From NCBI RefSeq assembly GCF_000968375.1, contig NZ_CP009933.1, forward strand, positions 3,658,001-3,722,000: a stretch of 64,000 nucleotides of DNA, in the 5' to 3' direction. The notes below the pieces were generated by a model. It saw only the letters and a program-made list of their open reading frames with translations, had not been told where the DNA came from and made no database searches. A program made the position numbers and the translations under genes. Below are positions 41,036 to 50,059 of the stretch, piece after piece; the stretch's first letter is position 1, and each line of letters opens with the position of its first letter. The stretch is from Clostridium scatologenes (GTDB lineage Bacteria > Bacillota > Clostridia > Clostridiales > Clostridiaceae).

Positions 41036-41557
41036 TTATAATTTTTTAGCAATTATGCTTGATATTTTTGCACAAGCTAATCCTAAAATTGCTCCTGCAA
41101 GCACATCTGTAGGATAATGAACAAATAAATATAATCTTGAAAAAGCAATTAAGCTTGCTAATAATATGGCATATAAACCATACTTCTTTAAATTAATCAT
41201 CACAACCCCTGCAGCTGCAAAGCTAGCAGCAGTATGACCTGAAGGAAATGAATAGGAATTAGGAATTTTTACAAGCATTTTCATTGTAGGCACGTCTACA
41301 CATGGTCTTGTTCTTTGAACGACATGCTTTATTATTCCTTCTCCTAAAATGGTAACTAATATTAAGCTCAATGCCATAATCATTCCAACTTTTTTATATT
41401 TACTACTTATTAAAAGTAATATGGTTATGAGTACCCAAACTAATCCTCCATTTCCTAAGGACGTTATTACAGGCATTACTTTGTTCATTAATGCTGTATG
41501 CATTTTTTCTTGTATAAAGATTAATATGTTTATATCTATGTCTTGTATTAAATTCAT
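41036..41557 (-). CDS. PAP2-family phosphatase (undecaprenyl-pyrophosphatase-like)
   Basis: 173 residues with four to five TMs. The three PAP2 signature motifs are intact: KHVVQRTRPC (near 79), YSFPSGHTAAS (near 103) and SRLYLFVHYPTDVLAG (near 138). These enzymes dephosphorylate lipid pyrophosphates such as undecaprenyl-PP or phosphatidic/phosphatidylglycerol phosphate. It is convergent with the LTA-synthase-like gene with no gap, so both transcripts must overlap. A truncated second copy is at 43578-43722. Confidence 0.85.
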   Translation of the reverse strand: MNLIQDIDINILIFIQEKMHTALMNKVMPVITSLGNGGLVWVLITILLLISSKYKKVGMIMALSLILVTILGEGIIKHVVQRTRPCVDVPTMKMLVKIPNSYSFPSGHTAASFAAAGVVMINLKKYGLYAILLASLIAFSRLYLFVHYPTDVLAGAILGLACAKISSIIAKKL

Positions 41558-41772
41558 GCTTAAAATATTCCTTTCATAAGTTAAACAACACGTATTACAT
41601 TATATACATTGTACATTCAATGATACATAATTGTAATAAGATTCATAGTAAATAATTTGTAAATTATTATCTATATTGAATTTAAAGCTTTTATATATGC
41701 TAGAAGAATTTGTTATAGATAGCATGATTAACTATAAAATATATTTATTGCACTTATAACTGTAATAATTCC

Positions 41773-41786
41773 TTTACAATTGTAAA
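41773..41786. promoter_or_regulatory. 14-bp palindrome upstream of nhaC copy 1
   Basis: TTTACAATTGTAAA is fully self-complementary, followed within 20 bases by TTTTACAATTTAAA. A regulator site is plausible; none is named. Confidence 0.35.
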
Positions 41787-41817
41787 TATTTTTTTACAAT
41801 TTAAATAGCAAAACGGT

Positions 41818-41831
41818 TTAAAACGTTTACA
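41818..41831. promoter_or_regulatory. cre-like CcpA site upstream of nhaC copy 1
   Basis: TTAAAACGTTTACA differs from the catabolite-response element consensus TGWAANCGNTNWCA essentially only at the second base. It lies about 135 bases before the nhaC start. The second nhaC copy has no such site. Confidence 0.4.
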
Positions 41832-41964
41832 CAAATTGTTATAGTTATATTATTTTATTAAAATTCAAGCTATTACAACTTTTAAATATATTGGCATAAT
41901 AAATGCTATTATGAATTAGTATGTCAACGCTTGCATAAAAGCATAAAGGGAGGTATTTAAAATA

Positions 41965-43305
41965 ATGAATGAAAAAAAAGGCAACGCTCTAGCTCTACTA
42001 CCGTTAGGTGTATTTATGGTTCTATTTCTTGGTGTATCAATTATAATGAAGGATTTTTATAAAATGCCTGTAATTGTAGCATTAATAATTGCATCCACTA
42101 TAGCCATACTTCAAAACAGAAAAGTCCCTATAGAGTTAAAAGTTGAGAGATTTTGTAGGGGTGCTGGAGACTCTAGCATAATACTTATGTGCTTAATTTT
42201 TATTTTAGCAGGTGCTTTTGCTGAAGTCAGCAAAGCTATGGGAGCTGTAGATTCTACTGTAAATTTAGGACTATCTGTTTTCCCACCTAGCTTCATGGTA
42301 GCCGGTATATTTATAATTGGTTCTTTTTTATCTATGTCACTTGGAACTTCTGTTGGAACAATAGTAACTCTATCACCTATTGCAGTTGGAATATCACAAA
42401 AAACAGGTTTGCCTATAGGATTTTTAATTGCTGCTGTAGTTAGTGGTGCTATGTTTGGTGACGGTCTATCTATGATATCAAATTCTACTGTAGCTGCTAC
42501 TAAAACTCAAGATTGCGAAATGGTAGATAAATTTAAAGCTAATTTTAAGATAGTGCTTCCTGCAGCTATTATAACATTAATTATATATGCATTTTTAACT
42601 TTTGGTATGAACATCAATCATTCAGGAGATTATAGCTATCAATTCATTAAAATATTACCTTACATAGCCGTACTTGGAGTAGCTTTAACTGGCTTCAATG
42701 TAGTATTAGTATTAGTTGGCGGCATTGTACTTGCATCTATAATAGGACTTATTTATGGATCTTTTGATATATTCACAGTATTTCAGCTTTGTGCAAAGGG
42801 TATTGCAGGTATGGAAGACATATCTATGATATCTATATTGATTGGAGGTATTGGCGAATTAATAAAATTCAACGGTGGAATAGACTATTTATTAAATATG
42901 ATACGAAAAAGAGTTCATTCTAGAAAAGGTGCCGAATTTGGTATAGGAGTATTGGTTAGCTTGGTAGATTTATGTACTGCTAATAATACCGTTTCTATAG
43001 TTATAGTTGGTTCTCTAGCTAAAGATTTATCTGAAAGTTATGGCGTAGATAAAAGAAAAACTGCCAGTCTTTTAGACACTTTTGCTTGCTTTATACAAGG
43101 CTGTATACCTTATGGAGCTCAACTTTTAGTTGCTTCTAGTCTTGCAGCAATTTCACCATTCTTGATAATGAAGTATCTTTGTTATCCGTATCTTTTAGGC
43201 ATAGCATCAATATTTGCTATAATACTTGGAGTTCCTAAATTTAAAACTCCAGCTAAAAGTGCGTTAAAACTAGAAGATGAAGATTCTTCCTCTGTTGGAG
43301 CTTAA
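41965..43305 (+). CDS. NhaC-family Na+/H+ antiporter, copy 1
   Basis: 446 residues with about 11-12 TMs and a short acidic C-terminal tail (LEDEDSSSVGA). NhaC-type stretches are SMSLGTSVGTIVTLSPIAVG (near 120), SGAMFGDGLSMISNSTVAAT (near 160) and VDLCTANNTVSIVIVGSLAK (near 335), which carry the polar residues of the ion path. GGGAGG lies 11 bases before the ATG. It is one member of a tandem duplication with 43904-45244. It probably exports Na+ (or a small organic substrate) for H+. Confidence 0.8.
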   Translation: MNEKKGNALALLPLGVFMVLFLGVSIIMKDFYKMPVIVALIIASTIAILQNRKVPIELKVERFCRGAGDSSIILMCLIFILAGAFAEVSKAMGAVDSTVNLGLSVFPPSFMVAGIFIIGSFLSMSLGTSVGTIVTLSPIAVGISQKTGLPIGFLIAAVVSGAMFGDGLSMISNSTVAATKTQDCEMVDKFKANFKIVLPAAIITLIIYAFLTFGMNINHSGDYSYQFIKILPYIAVLGVALTGFNVVLVLVGGIVLASIIGLIYGSFDIFTVFQLCAKGIAGMEDISMISILIGGIGELIKFNGGIDYLLNMIRKRVHSRKGAEFGIGVLVSLVDLCTANNTVSIVIVGSLAKDLSESYGVDKRKTASLLDTFACFIQGCIPYGAQLLVASSLAAISPFLIMKYLCYPYLLGIASIFAIILGVPKFKTPAKSALKLEDEDSSSVGA

Positions 43306-43312
43306 GAATACA

Positions 43313-43450
43313 TCAAGTGATTCTTAGACTCAGGTAAAATTTGCTTGTGAGGAATACCTCTTACCTAAGCAAAAGCTAGTAAAATGCCATTTAGTCATTT
43401 TACACATCTGAGTCTTAGAAGAACTTATCCAGGCCCATAAATCAGCTATC
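43313..43450 (+). repeat. CTTAGACTCAG hairpin repeat, copy 2
   Basis: It shares TCAAGTGATTCTTAGACTCA at the left and TCTTAGAAGAACTTATCCAG at the right with 19831-19929. The middle differs and holds an extra perfect hairpin GTAAAATG-CCATTTAGT-CATTTTAC. Outer arms TTCTTAGACTCAG / CTGAGTCTTAGAA pair with one mismatch. It starts 7 bases after the nhaC stop, at the junction of the tandem duplication. Confidence 0.65.
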
Positions 43451-43577
43451 CACCCAGTTAAGTAAAGAGCCAAAATCTATGATTTTGTGCGAATCACTTA
43501 CTCCTTGAACAATAGGAGAAGGAGTTTCATATAAAGAAAGCTGGGAGGATTAGCAATGATATTAATCTTTGCTTCGT

Positions 43578-43722
43578 AAAAAGCAATATGATTAAACACC
43601 CAAACCAATCCTCCACTTCCTGAAGAGATTATTGCAAGCATTATTTCATTTGTTAATGCTGTATGCATTTTTCCTTGTATAAATATTAATATATTCATAT
43701 CTATGTTTTGTATTAGATTCTT
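43578..43722 (-). pseudogene. truncated PAP2 phosphatase copy
   Basis: From 43722 the sequence reads (AAG for ATG) NLIQNIDMNILIFIQGKMHT then GGLVWV, matching the first 45 residues of the PAP2 protein at 41036-41557. The start codon has become AAG, the frame is lost after GGLVWV, and all catalytic motifs are missing. It stands in the same place relative to nhaC copy 2 as the intact gene does to copy 1. Confidence 0.8.
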
Positions 43723-43903
43723 ACTTTAAATAGCCTATTTAAAATAAACTCATTAAATTTCATGAAATACATATAATTTTTTATAATACCTCTGAACTTT
43801 ATTATAAAATATATTTATTATACTAATAATTGAATGTAATAAGTGATATTATATATCTGCTGCATTAAAGCATGCAAAAACATAAAGGGAGGTATTCAAA
43901 TTA

Positions 43904-45244
43904 ATGAAAGAGAAAAAAGGTAATGCTATGGCATTATTGCCATTAGTTATATTCATGCTGCTATTTCTTGGTGTTTCAATTATAATGAAAGATTTTTATA
44001 AAATGCCTGTAATTGTAGCATTAATAATTGCATCCACTATAGCCATACTTCAAAACAAAAATATACCTATAGAATTAAAAGTTGAGAGATTTTGCAGGGG
44101 TGCTGGAGATTCTAGTATTATACTGATGTGCTTAATTTTTATTTTAGCAGGCGCTTTTGCTGAAGTCAGCAAAGCTATGGGAGCTGTAGATTCTACTGTA
44201 AATTTAGGACTAGCTGTTTTTCCACCTAGTTTTATGGTAGCTGGTATATTTGTAATTGGTTCTTTTTTATCCATGTCACTTGGAACTTCTGTTGGAACAA
44301 TAGTAACTCTATCACCTATTGCAGTTGGAATATCACAAAAAACAGGTCTTCCTATAGCCTTTTTAATTGCTGCTGTAGTCAGTGGTGCTATGTTTGGTGA
44401 TGGTTTATCTATGATATCAAATTCTACTGTAGCCGCTACTAAAACTCAAGATTGTGAAATGGTAGATAAATTTAAAGCTAACTTTAAAATAGTGCTTCCT
44501 GCGGCTATTTTAACATTACTTATATATGCATTTCTAACTTTTGGTATGCATATTAATCACTCAGGACCTTATAATTATCAATTTATTAAAATACTGCCTT
44601 ACATAGCTGTATTTGGTGTAGCCTTAACAGGCTTCAATGTAGTGTTAGTATTAATTGGAGGTATTGTACTTGCATCTACAATTGGTCTTATTTATGGATC
44701 TTTTGATATATTTACAGTATTTCAGCTTTGTGCCAAAGGCATTGCAGGTATGGAAGATATATCCATGATATCTATATTAATTGGAGGTATTGGTGAATTA
44801 ATAAAATTCAATGGCGGAATAGATTATTTATTAAATACAATACAAAAAAGAGTTCATTCTAGGAGAGGTGCTGAATTTGGTATAGGATTATTAGTTAGTT
44901 TAGTAAATTTATGTACTGCTAATAATACAGTTTCTATAATTATAGTTGGTTCTCTAGCTAAGGATTTATCTGAAAGCTATGGAGTAGATAGAAGAAAAAC
45001 TGCTAGTCTTTTAGATACTTTTGCTTGTTTTATACAAGGCTGTATACCTTATGGAGCCCAACTTTTAGTCGCCTCTGGTCTTGCAGCAATTTCACCATTC
45101 TTGATAATGAAATATCTTTGTTATCCGTATCTTTTAGGCATAGCATCAATACTTGCTATAATATTTGGAGTACCAAAATTTAAAACTCCAGCTAAAAGTG
45201 CGTTAAAACTAGAAGATGAAGATTCTTCCTCCATCGGAGCTTAA
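43904..45244 (+). CDS. NhaC-family Na+/H+ antiporter, copy 2
   Basis: 446 residues, well over 90 percent identical to copy 1 across the whole length, with the same polar motifs and tail LEDEDSSSIGA. The ribosome site GGGAGGTATT is conserved, but the upstream regulatory region is not. Differences cluster at the N-terminus (ALLPLVIFMLLF) and in loops. Two near-identical antiporters suggest a dosage benefit or separate control. Confidence 0.8.
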   Translation: MKEKKGNAMALLPLVIFMLLFLGVSIIMKDFYKMPVIVALIIASTIAILQNKNIPIELKVERFCRGAGDSSIILMCLIFILAGAFAEVSKAMGAVDSTVNLGLAVFPPSFMVAGIFVIGSFLSMSLGTSVGTIVTLSPIAVGISQKTGLPIAFLIAAVVSGAMFGDGLSMISNSTVAATKTQDCEMVDKFKANFKIVLPAAILTLLIYAFLTFGMHINHSGPYNYQFIKILPYIAVFGVALTGFNVVLVLIGGIVLASTIGLIYGSFDIFTVFQLCAKGIAGMEDISMISILIGGIGELIKFNGGIDYLLNTIQKRVHSRRGAEFGIGLLVSLVNLCTANNTVSIIIVGSLAKDLSESYGVDRRKTASLLDTFACFIQGCIPYGAQLLVASGLAAISPFLIMKYLCYPYLLGIASILAIIFGVPKFKTPAKSALKLEDEDSSSIGA

Positions 45245-45326
45245 GAATACATAAATTATATACTTTTTAATTATAAACACTCAACTTTTGCAGTTTAAAA
45301 ATTATGCGATGTAAGAATGCAGTGGA

Positions 45327-45568
45327 AGTTTGGATTTTAACTTTCATTCCGTGATATATGATAAGGGTGTCATCACAGCTAAATGTTTTAATTATTCTAA
45401 AGCTCGAAATTTTTGAAATCCTAAGAACTTTGTCAAACTCGGTTCCCTCAAACAGGACTAAAGTTCTAAAGTTTTCAAAAATTTTGAGCTAAGAATAATA
45501 CTAAAACAATTTAGCTAATGTGATGACACCCTTATCATATATCACTGCATAAAAGTTAAAATTCAAAC
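45327..45568. repeat. long imperfect palindrome (about 92-base arms)
   Basis: The left arm (45327-45418) and right arm (about 45472-45568) are mutually complementary over most of their length, for instance GATATATGATAAGGGTGTCA with its complement, followed by GCTAAAT / ATTTAGC. The 53-base centre holds CTAAGAACTTTGTCAAACTC and ACTAAAGTTCTAAAG, a smaller hairpin with AAACAGGAC in its loop. It lies between convergent nhaC copy 2 and ribH. There is no ORF. Confidence 0.7.
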
Positions 45569-45670
45569 TAGTAACTTCAAATCTGAGCATCTAATTACAT
45601 TATTATAGGTAATTTTAGTAAACTAAAATTATATTTATTATAATGCATTATCTAACACGTAATGTACTAA

Positions 45671-45920
45671 GAAGTAACTTTCAACTGTATGTAGACTGAT
45701 ATATGATGTGGAGGAAGATTCGAACGAATTTTAGAAGTTCTTTGCTTGAAATATTAAAAAATTTCGTAATTTTTGCCAGGACGGCAAAAGCTCCGAAAGC
45801 GACAGGACGTCGCATTTGAGGAGGTAGAAATTTTTCAATATCTCAAGCATTAGAACTTCTTAATGAAGTGAGTTTTCCTTCACATCATATATCAGCCGGA
45901 ATACAGTTGAAAGTTACTTC
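45671..45920 (+). repeat. 250-base palindromic element with two AGGA-loop hairpins, copy A
   Basis: The ends GAAGTAACTTTCAACTGTAT and its exact complement (45901-45920) bound long imperfect arms. The centre has TTTTGCC-AGGAC-GGCAAAA (45771-45789) and GCGAC-AGGAC-GTCGC (45799-45813), the latter inside a CTCC/GGAG outer stem. A shorter copy is at 51549-51745. No protein is encoded. See the findings for the possible RNA role. Confidence 0.7.
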
Positions 45921-45956
45921 GCTTACATACACTTGCTTCGTATTATGCTTATTATA

Positions 45957-46421
45957 TTATTTTAATTCCTTCATAAGGTTAGCCATTTCTATAGCCGACA
46001 TAGCTCCATCCCAACCTTTGTTACCTGCTTTAGTTCCAGCTCTTTCTATAGCCTGTTCTATACTATCTGTAGTAAGCACGCTGAATATTACAGGTGTTTC
46101 TGATTCTAATGATACATGAGCTACTCCCTTTGATACTTCACTTGATACATAATCAAAATGTGGTGTAGAACCTTTAATTACAGCACCAAGGCATATAACA
46201 GCATCATATTTTTTCATAGCTACCATTTTTTTTGCCACTAGTGGAATTTCAAAAGCTCCTGGAACCCAACTTACTTCTATATTATCTTCTGTTGCTCCAT
46301 GTCTTTTTAAACAATCTAACGCTCCTGATAAAAGTTTAGATCCTATAAATTCATTAAACCTTCCAACTACTAAACCAAATTTTAATGTTTCTGCACTTAA
46401 TTTTCCTTCATAAACTTTCAT
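45957..46421 (-). CDS. ribH: 6,7-dimethyl-8-ribityllumazine synthase
   Basis: 154 residues, the usual size of the capsid-forming subunit. Motifs are VGRFNEFI (near 20), WVPGAFEIPLVAKKM (near 52), CLGAVIKGSTPHFDYV (near 77) with the catalytic His, and SVLTTDSIEQAIERAG (near 110). It joins the ribityl-pyrimidine with dihydroxybutanone phosphate. It is the last gene of ribD-ribE-ribBA-ribH. GGAGG precedes the ATG. Confidence 0.95.
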   Translation of the reverse strand: MKVYEGKLSAETLKFGLVVGRFNEFIGSKLLSGALDCLKRHGATEDNIEVSWVPGAFEIPLVAKKMVAMKKYDAVICLGAVIKGSTPHFDYVSSEVSKGVAHVSLESETPVIFSVLTTDSIEQAIERAGTKAGNKGWDGAMSAIEMANLMKELK

Positions 46422-46526
46422 ATTTATACCTCCAAATTAAAATAAATTAATTGTTCAACTATCTCATTATGCTTATATTAAATCAAAATTTTATATGCGC
46501 AAAAGTTAAGTTAATCACTTTCTACA

Positions 46527-47729
46527 TTATAATTTAAGTAAATGTCCCAACTTTTCTTTTTTTGTTTTCATATAATCCATGCTCTCTTTTGAGTATTCCA
46601 TTTCTATTGGTACTCTTTCTACTATGTTTATTCCATATTCAGAGAGTCCTGATACTTTTTTAGGATTATTAGTAAGTAATCTTACACTATTTACTCCTAA
46701 ATCTTTAAGAATTTGAGCTGCTATACCATAATCTCTTAAATCAGCTGGAAATCCTAATGCAAGGTTTGCTTCTACTGTATCCATGCCCTGTTCTTGAAGT
46801 GCATAAGCTTTTAATTTATTTAAAAGTCCTATACCTCTTCCTTCTTGTCTCATATATACAAGTACTCCTCTGCCTTCTTTTTCTATTTGAGTTAAAGCTG
46901 CTGCTAATTGATCTCCACAGTCACATCTTAGAGAGTGGAAAGCATCTCCTGTAAGACATTCTGAATGAACTCTTACTAATACTGGTTCATCTTCAAAGTT
47001 TTCTCCTTTTACAAATGCTACATGATGTTCTCCATTTAAAATATTTTTATATCCTACAGCCTTGAAATCTCCAAATTTTGTTGGTATATGAGCCTCAGCT
47101 GCATTTTCTATAAATTTTTCTGTCTTCTTTCTGTAGACTATTAAATCCTTTATAGTTATAATCTTTAAATTATGTTTTTTTACAAATTCCATGAGCTCTG
47201 GAGTTCTTGCCATAGTACCATCTTCATTCATTATTTCACAAATTACCCCTGCTGGAGAAAATCCTGCTAATCTTGATATATCTACAGCAGCTTCAGTATG
47301 TCCATTTCTTACAAGTACTCCTCCATCTTTAGCTTCAAGAGGGAAAACATGACCTGGTCTTTCAAATTCTTCCCCTGTGCACTCTTGATTTATAAGCTTC
47401 TGTATTGTTAAAGCTCTATCATAAGCTGATATACCTGTAGAAGTTTCTACTGCATCAACAGATACTGTAAATGCTGTTGAAAACTTTTCACTATTATTGC
47501 TTACCATATGATTTATGTTAAGCTCTTTAAGTCTTTCCTTTGTCATAGGTGTACATATAAGGCCTCTTCCGAACATAGCCATGAAATTTATAGCTTCTGG
47601 AGTTACCTTCTCCGCAGCCATAAGAAGATCTCCTTCATTTTCACGACTTTCATCATCTATTACTACTATCATTTTTCCTTCTTTTACATCCATTAAAGCT
47701 TCTTCTATACTATTAAATTTAAATTCCAT
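46527..47729 (-). CDS. ribBA: bifunctional DHBP synthase / GTP cyclohydrolase II
   Basis: 400 residues from ATG 47729, preferred because AAGGAGAG then has 8-base spacing. The N-terminal RibB domain (1-200) has IDDESRENEGDL and RPGHVFPLEAKDGGVL-type motifs. The C-terminal RibA domain (205-400) has the zinc Cys residues in SECLTGDAFHSLRCDCGDQL and YMRQEGRGIGLLNKL. It supplies both precursors of riboflavin. Both active sites look complete. Confidence 0.95.
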   Translation of the reverse strand: MEFKFNSIEEALMDVKEGKMIVVIDDESRENEGDLLMAAEKVTPEAINFMAMFGRGLICTPMTKERLKELNINHMVSNNSEKFSTAFTVSVDAVETSTGISAYDRALTIQKLINQECTGEEFERPGHVFPLEAKDGGVLVRNGHTEAAVDISRLAGFSPAGVICEIMNEDGTMARTPELMEFVKKHNLKIITIKDLIVYRKKTEKFIENAAEAHIPTKFGDFKAVGYKNILNGEHHVAFVKGENFEDEPVLVRVHSECLTGDAFHSLRCDCGDQLAAALTQIEKEGRGVLVYMRQEGRGIGLLNKLKAYALQEQGMDTVEANLALGFPADLRDYGIAAQILKDLGVNSVRLLTNNPKKVSGLSEYGINIVERVPIEMEYSKESMDYMKTKKEKLGHLLKL

Positions 47730-47805
47730 TTCCATCTCTCCTTCAACACTTTAGTTATTAACTGTTCTATAGTTAAATTTTTATTACAAATCATTAATTG
47801 ATCAT

Positions 47806-48459
47806 CTACATAAATCCAGCTTCTCTTAACATAGCTTCTGTTATTTTAGATTCTTTTTTTTCCTCCTTTTGCTTCATAAAAACCAATCTCTCTACATATT
47901 TTCCTATTAAATCACACTCAATATTTACATCTTCACCAAGGTTCTTTTCATAAAGAGTGGTTTCTCCTTTAGTATGTGGTATAAGGGAAACACTAAAAGA
48001 TTTTTCATTTACTTCTGCTACTGTAAGACTTACACCATCTATTGTTACTGAACCTTTAAGTACAATATATCTTAATGCATCATCAGGAACCTCTAAAGTA
48101 ATCCAGGTAGCTATATCTTCATTTTTTATGTTAGCTATTTTTCCAGTACAATCTATATGTCCACTAACTATATGTCCACCTAGTCTTTCACCTAAAGCCA
48201 ATGCTCTTTCCAAGTTTACTAAGCTGCCTTTTTTTAAATTATTTAAGCTACTTCTTCTTATGGTTTCAGGCATAACATCTACAGTAAAACTATTATGTTT
48301 AAAACTTGTTACTGTAAGACAAACCCCATTTACAGCAATGCTATCTCCAAGCTTAACATCTTCTAATACCTTTTTAGCTTCTATATTAATTTGTGCAGAA
48401 TTTATGCCTTTAGATACACTCAAAATTCTTCCAACCTCTTCTATAATCCCAGTAAACAA
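47806..48459 (-). CDS. ribE: riboflavin synthase alpha chain
   Basis: 217 residues from TTG 48459 (GGAGGTGG, 7-base spacing). Two lumazine-binding repeats: MFTGIIEEVGRI ... GDSIAVNGVCLTV (1-95) and GGHIVSGHIDCTGKI ... GSVTIDGVSLTVAEV (96-190). The charged C-terminal tail of about 25 residues includes MKQKEEKKESK. It dismutates two lumazines to riboflavin. It lies between ribD (41-base gap) and ribBA. Confidence 0.95.
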   Translation of the reverse strand: MFTGIIEEVGRILSVSKGINSAQINIEAKKVLEDVKLGDSIAVNGVCLTVTSFKHNSFTVDVMPETIRRSSLNNLKKGSLVNLERALALGERLGGHIVSGHIDCTGKIANIKNEDIATWITLEVPDDALRYIVLKGSVTIDGVSLTVAEVNEKSFSVSLIPHTKGETTLYEKNLGEDVNIECDLIGKYVERLVFMKQKEEKKESKITEAMLREAGFM

Positions 48460-48500
48460 AAAGCCACCTCCTTTTAAGTTTAATTACTAATCTATATATT

Positions 48501-49613
48501 TTAATTTTTAAAATACCCTTCAATAAGTAAATCTTCTCCAACATTTTTATAATTCATTTTATTGATTAATACAGCATTCTTTAAAATTTCAATACCACTG
48601 CCTTCAACTGGAGTTTTAGCTGCAGCACCTCCTAAAATTTTAGGTGCTATAAAGCATAATATTTTATCTACTATTTTAGAATTCAGTGCAGAAAAATTAA
48701 GTTCTCCTCCACCTTCTAAAAGAATGCTATCTATACCTTCTTTTCCTAATTCCTTCATCATATATTTTAAATCCACTCTATTATTATCTTTAGGAGTTAT
48801 TATTACTCTTATCCCCTTCTGTTCTAACTCTTTTTTCTTTTTTATATCAAATTCTTCAGTACATGCTATTATAATTTTTCTTTCATCTAGAGTTGTAAAT
48901 ATTTTTGATTCCATAGGTATTGAAAGCTTAGAATCAACAATTATAGCTGTAGGACTTTTGCCATCTTCTATAAATCTAGTAGTAAGTAGTGGATCGTCTT
49001 TTTTAATAGTTCCTATTCCAGCCATTATTCCCATTACCCTATTTCTAATAGTGTGTACATATTTTCTTGATTCTTCACCTGTTATCCACTTTGATTCTCC
49101 TGTCTTAGTAGCTATTTTTCCATCCAGAGTCATAGCAGTTTTCAATATTACGAAAGGAGTTTTTTGTGTAATATATTTTACAAATATTTCATTTACTTTT
49201 TTTGCTTCTTCCTCTAAAACCCCAACAATTACTTCTACTCCATTTTTCTCTAGAAGTCCTATTCCCCTTCCAGCTACTAAGGAATTAGGATCTTTCATAG
49301 CTATTACTACTTTTTTAATACCAGCCTTTAAAACAGCTTCTGCACAAGGAGGTGTTTTACCATAATGCGAACATGGTTCTAGTGATACATAAAGCTCTCC
49401 CCCTTTTGCCATTTCACCAGCTTCTTTTAAAGCATATACTTCTGCATGAGGTCCTCCATAAAATTTATGGTACCCTTGTCCAACTATACTTCCATTGTTG
49501 ACAATTACTGCTCCTACTAAAGGATTGGGATTTACATTTCCTTGTCCTTTTAATGCCAAATCTAAAGCCATTTTCATGTAATATTCATCTGAATTTTTTC
49601 CGTTATCGTTCAA
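48501..49613 (-). CDS. ribD: bifunctional diaminohydroxyphosphoribosylaminopyrimidine deaminase / reductase
   Basis: 370 residues from TTG 49613 (AGGGG and GGAGG upstream). N-terminal deaminase (1-145): zinc motif GGPHAEVYAL and EPCSHYGKTPPC (His/Cys/Cys). C-terminal reductase (150-370): RPFVILKTAMTLDGKIAT-type KTAMTLDGKIATKTGES, RNRVMGIMAGIGTIKKDDP and LLEGGGELNFSAL. It performs the second and third steps of the riboflavin pathway. It is the first gene behind the FMN riboswitch. Confidence 0.95.
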   Translation of the reverse strand: MNDNGKNSDEYYMKMALDLALKGQGNVNPNPLVGAVIVNNGSIVGQGYHKFYGGPHAEVYALKEAGEMAKGGELYVSLEPCSHYGKTPPCAEAVLKAGIKKVVIAMKDPNSLVAGRGIGLLEKNGVEVIVGVLEEEAKKVNEIFVKYITQKTPFVILKTAMTLDGKIATKTGESKWITGEESRKYVHTIRNRVMGIMAGIGTIKKDDPLLTTRFIEDGKSPTAIIVDSKLSIPMESKIFTTLDERKIIIACTEEFDIKKKKELEQKGIRVIITPKDNNRVDLKYMMKELGKEGIDSILLEGGGELNFSALNSKIVDKILCFIAPKILGGAAAKTPVEGSGIEILKNAVLINKMNYKNVGEDLLIEGYFKN

Positions 49614-49727
49614 AATTTTCCCCTTCCTCCTAATATGTATTTTGAATTTAATTACTTATTTTTAAAATTTTTGAAGTAGATGATTATGATTATTGCCAAT
49701 TTTTTTAAATAGCTTATAAAAAAACTA

Positions 49728-49753
49728 AATCCCTGAAGAAACCTTCAGGGATT
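49728..49753 (-). terminator. riboswitch-controlled terminator before ribD
   Basis: On the minus strand AATCCCTGAAG-GTTT-CTTCAGGGATT followed by TAGTTTTTTT. Its 5' arm CCCTGAAGG can instead pair with CCTTTCAGGG at the 5' end of the riboswitch (49920-49911), giving a simple ligand-dependent antiterminator. Confidence 0.8.
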
Positions 49754-49804
49754 ATTATATGCAAAACATTTAAAAGCATACTAATTGCTTATTATTAAAA
49801 TTGC

Positions 49805-49920
49805 ATCTTTCTTTCTTCTATCCAGACTTTACTGTCGGTACTGGAGTCTCACCAGTTCATGCTGACTTATCAGCTCGCGGACTTTACCGCCGATCGGGAA
49901 TTTCACCCTGCCCTGAAAGG
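49805..49920 (-). promoter_or_regulatory. FMN riboswitch (RFN element)
   Basis: On the minus strand it opens CAGGGCAGGGTGAAATTCCC, continues GATCGGCGGTAAAGTCCGCG, then AGCTGATAAGTCAGC, GGTGAGACTCCAGTACCGAC and AGTAAAGTCTGGATAGAAGA. These are the conserved junction sequences and paired arms of the RFN element. It lies 192 bases upstream of ribD with a terminator between, so FMN should switch off the rib operon. Confidence 0.95.
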
Positions 49921-50059
49921 TTTTATATTAAATTTTATTACAAATTCAATATACACCGTTCTGATAATTTTGTCAATTATTAATTAAATTCTAAATTTTC
50001 AACTTAAATAGTGTATAATATACTTGTATGTATTTCATAATTAATGGAGGTATATGAAA

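Noticed and set aside
48562..49365. 267-codon plus-strand ORF
   Set aside because: It is a shadow of ribD on the opposite strand, with hydrophobic low-complexity translation and no ribosome site.
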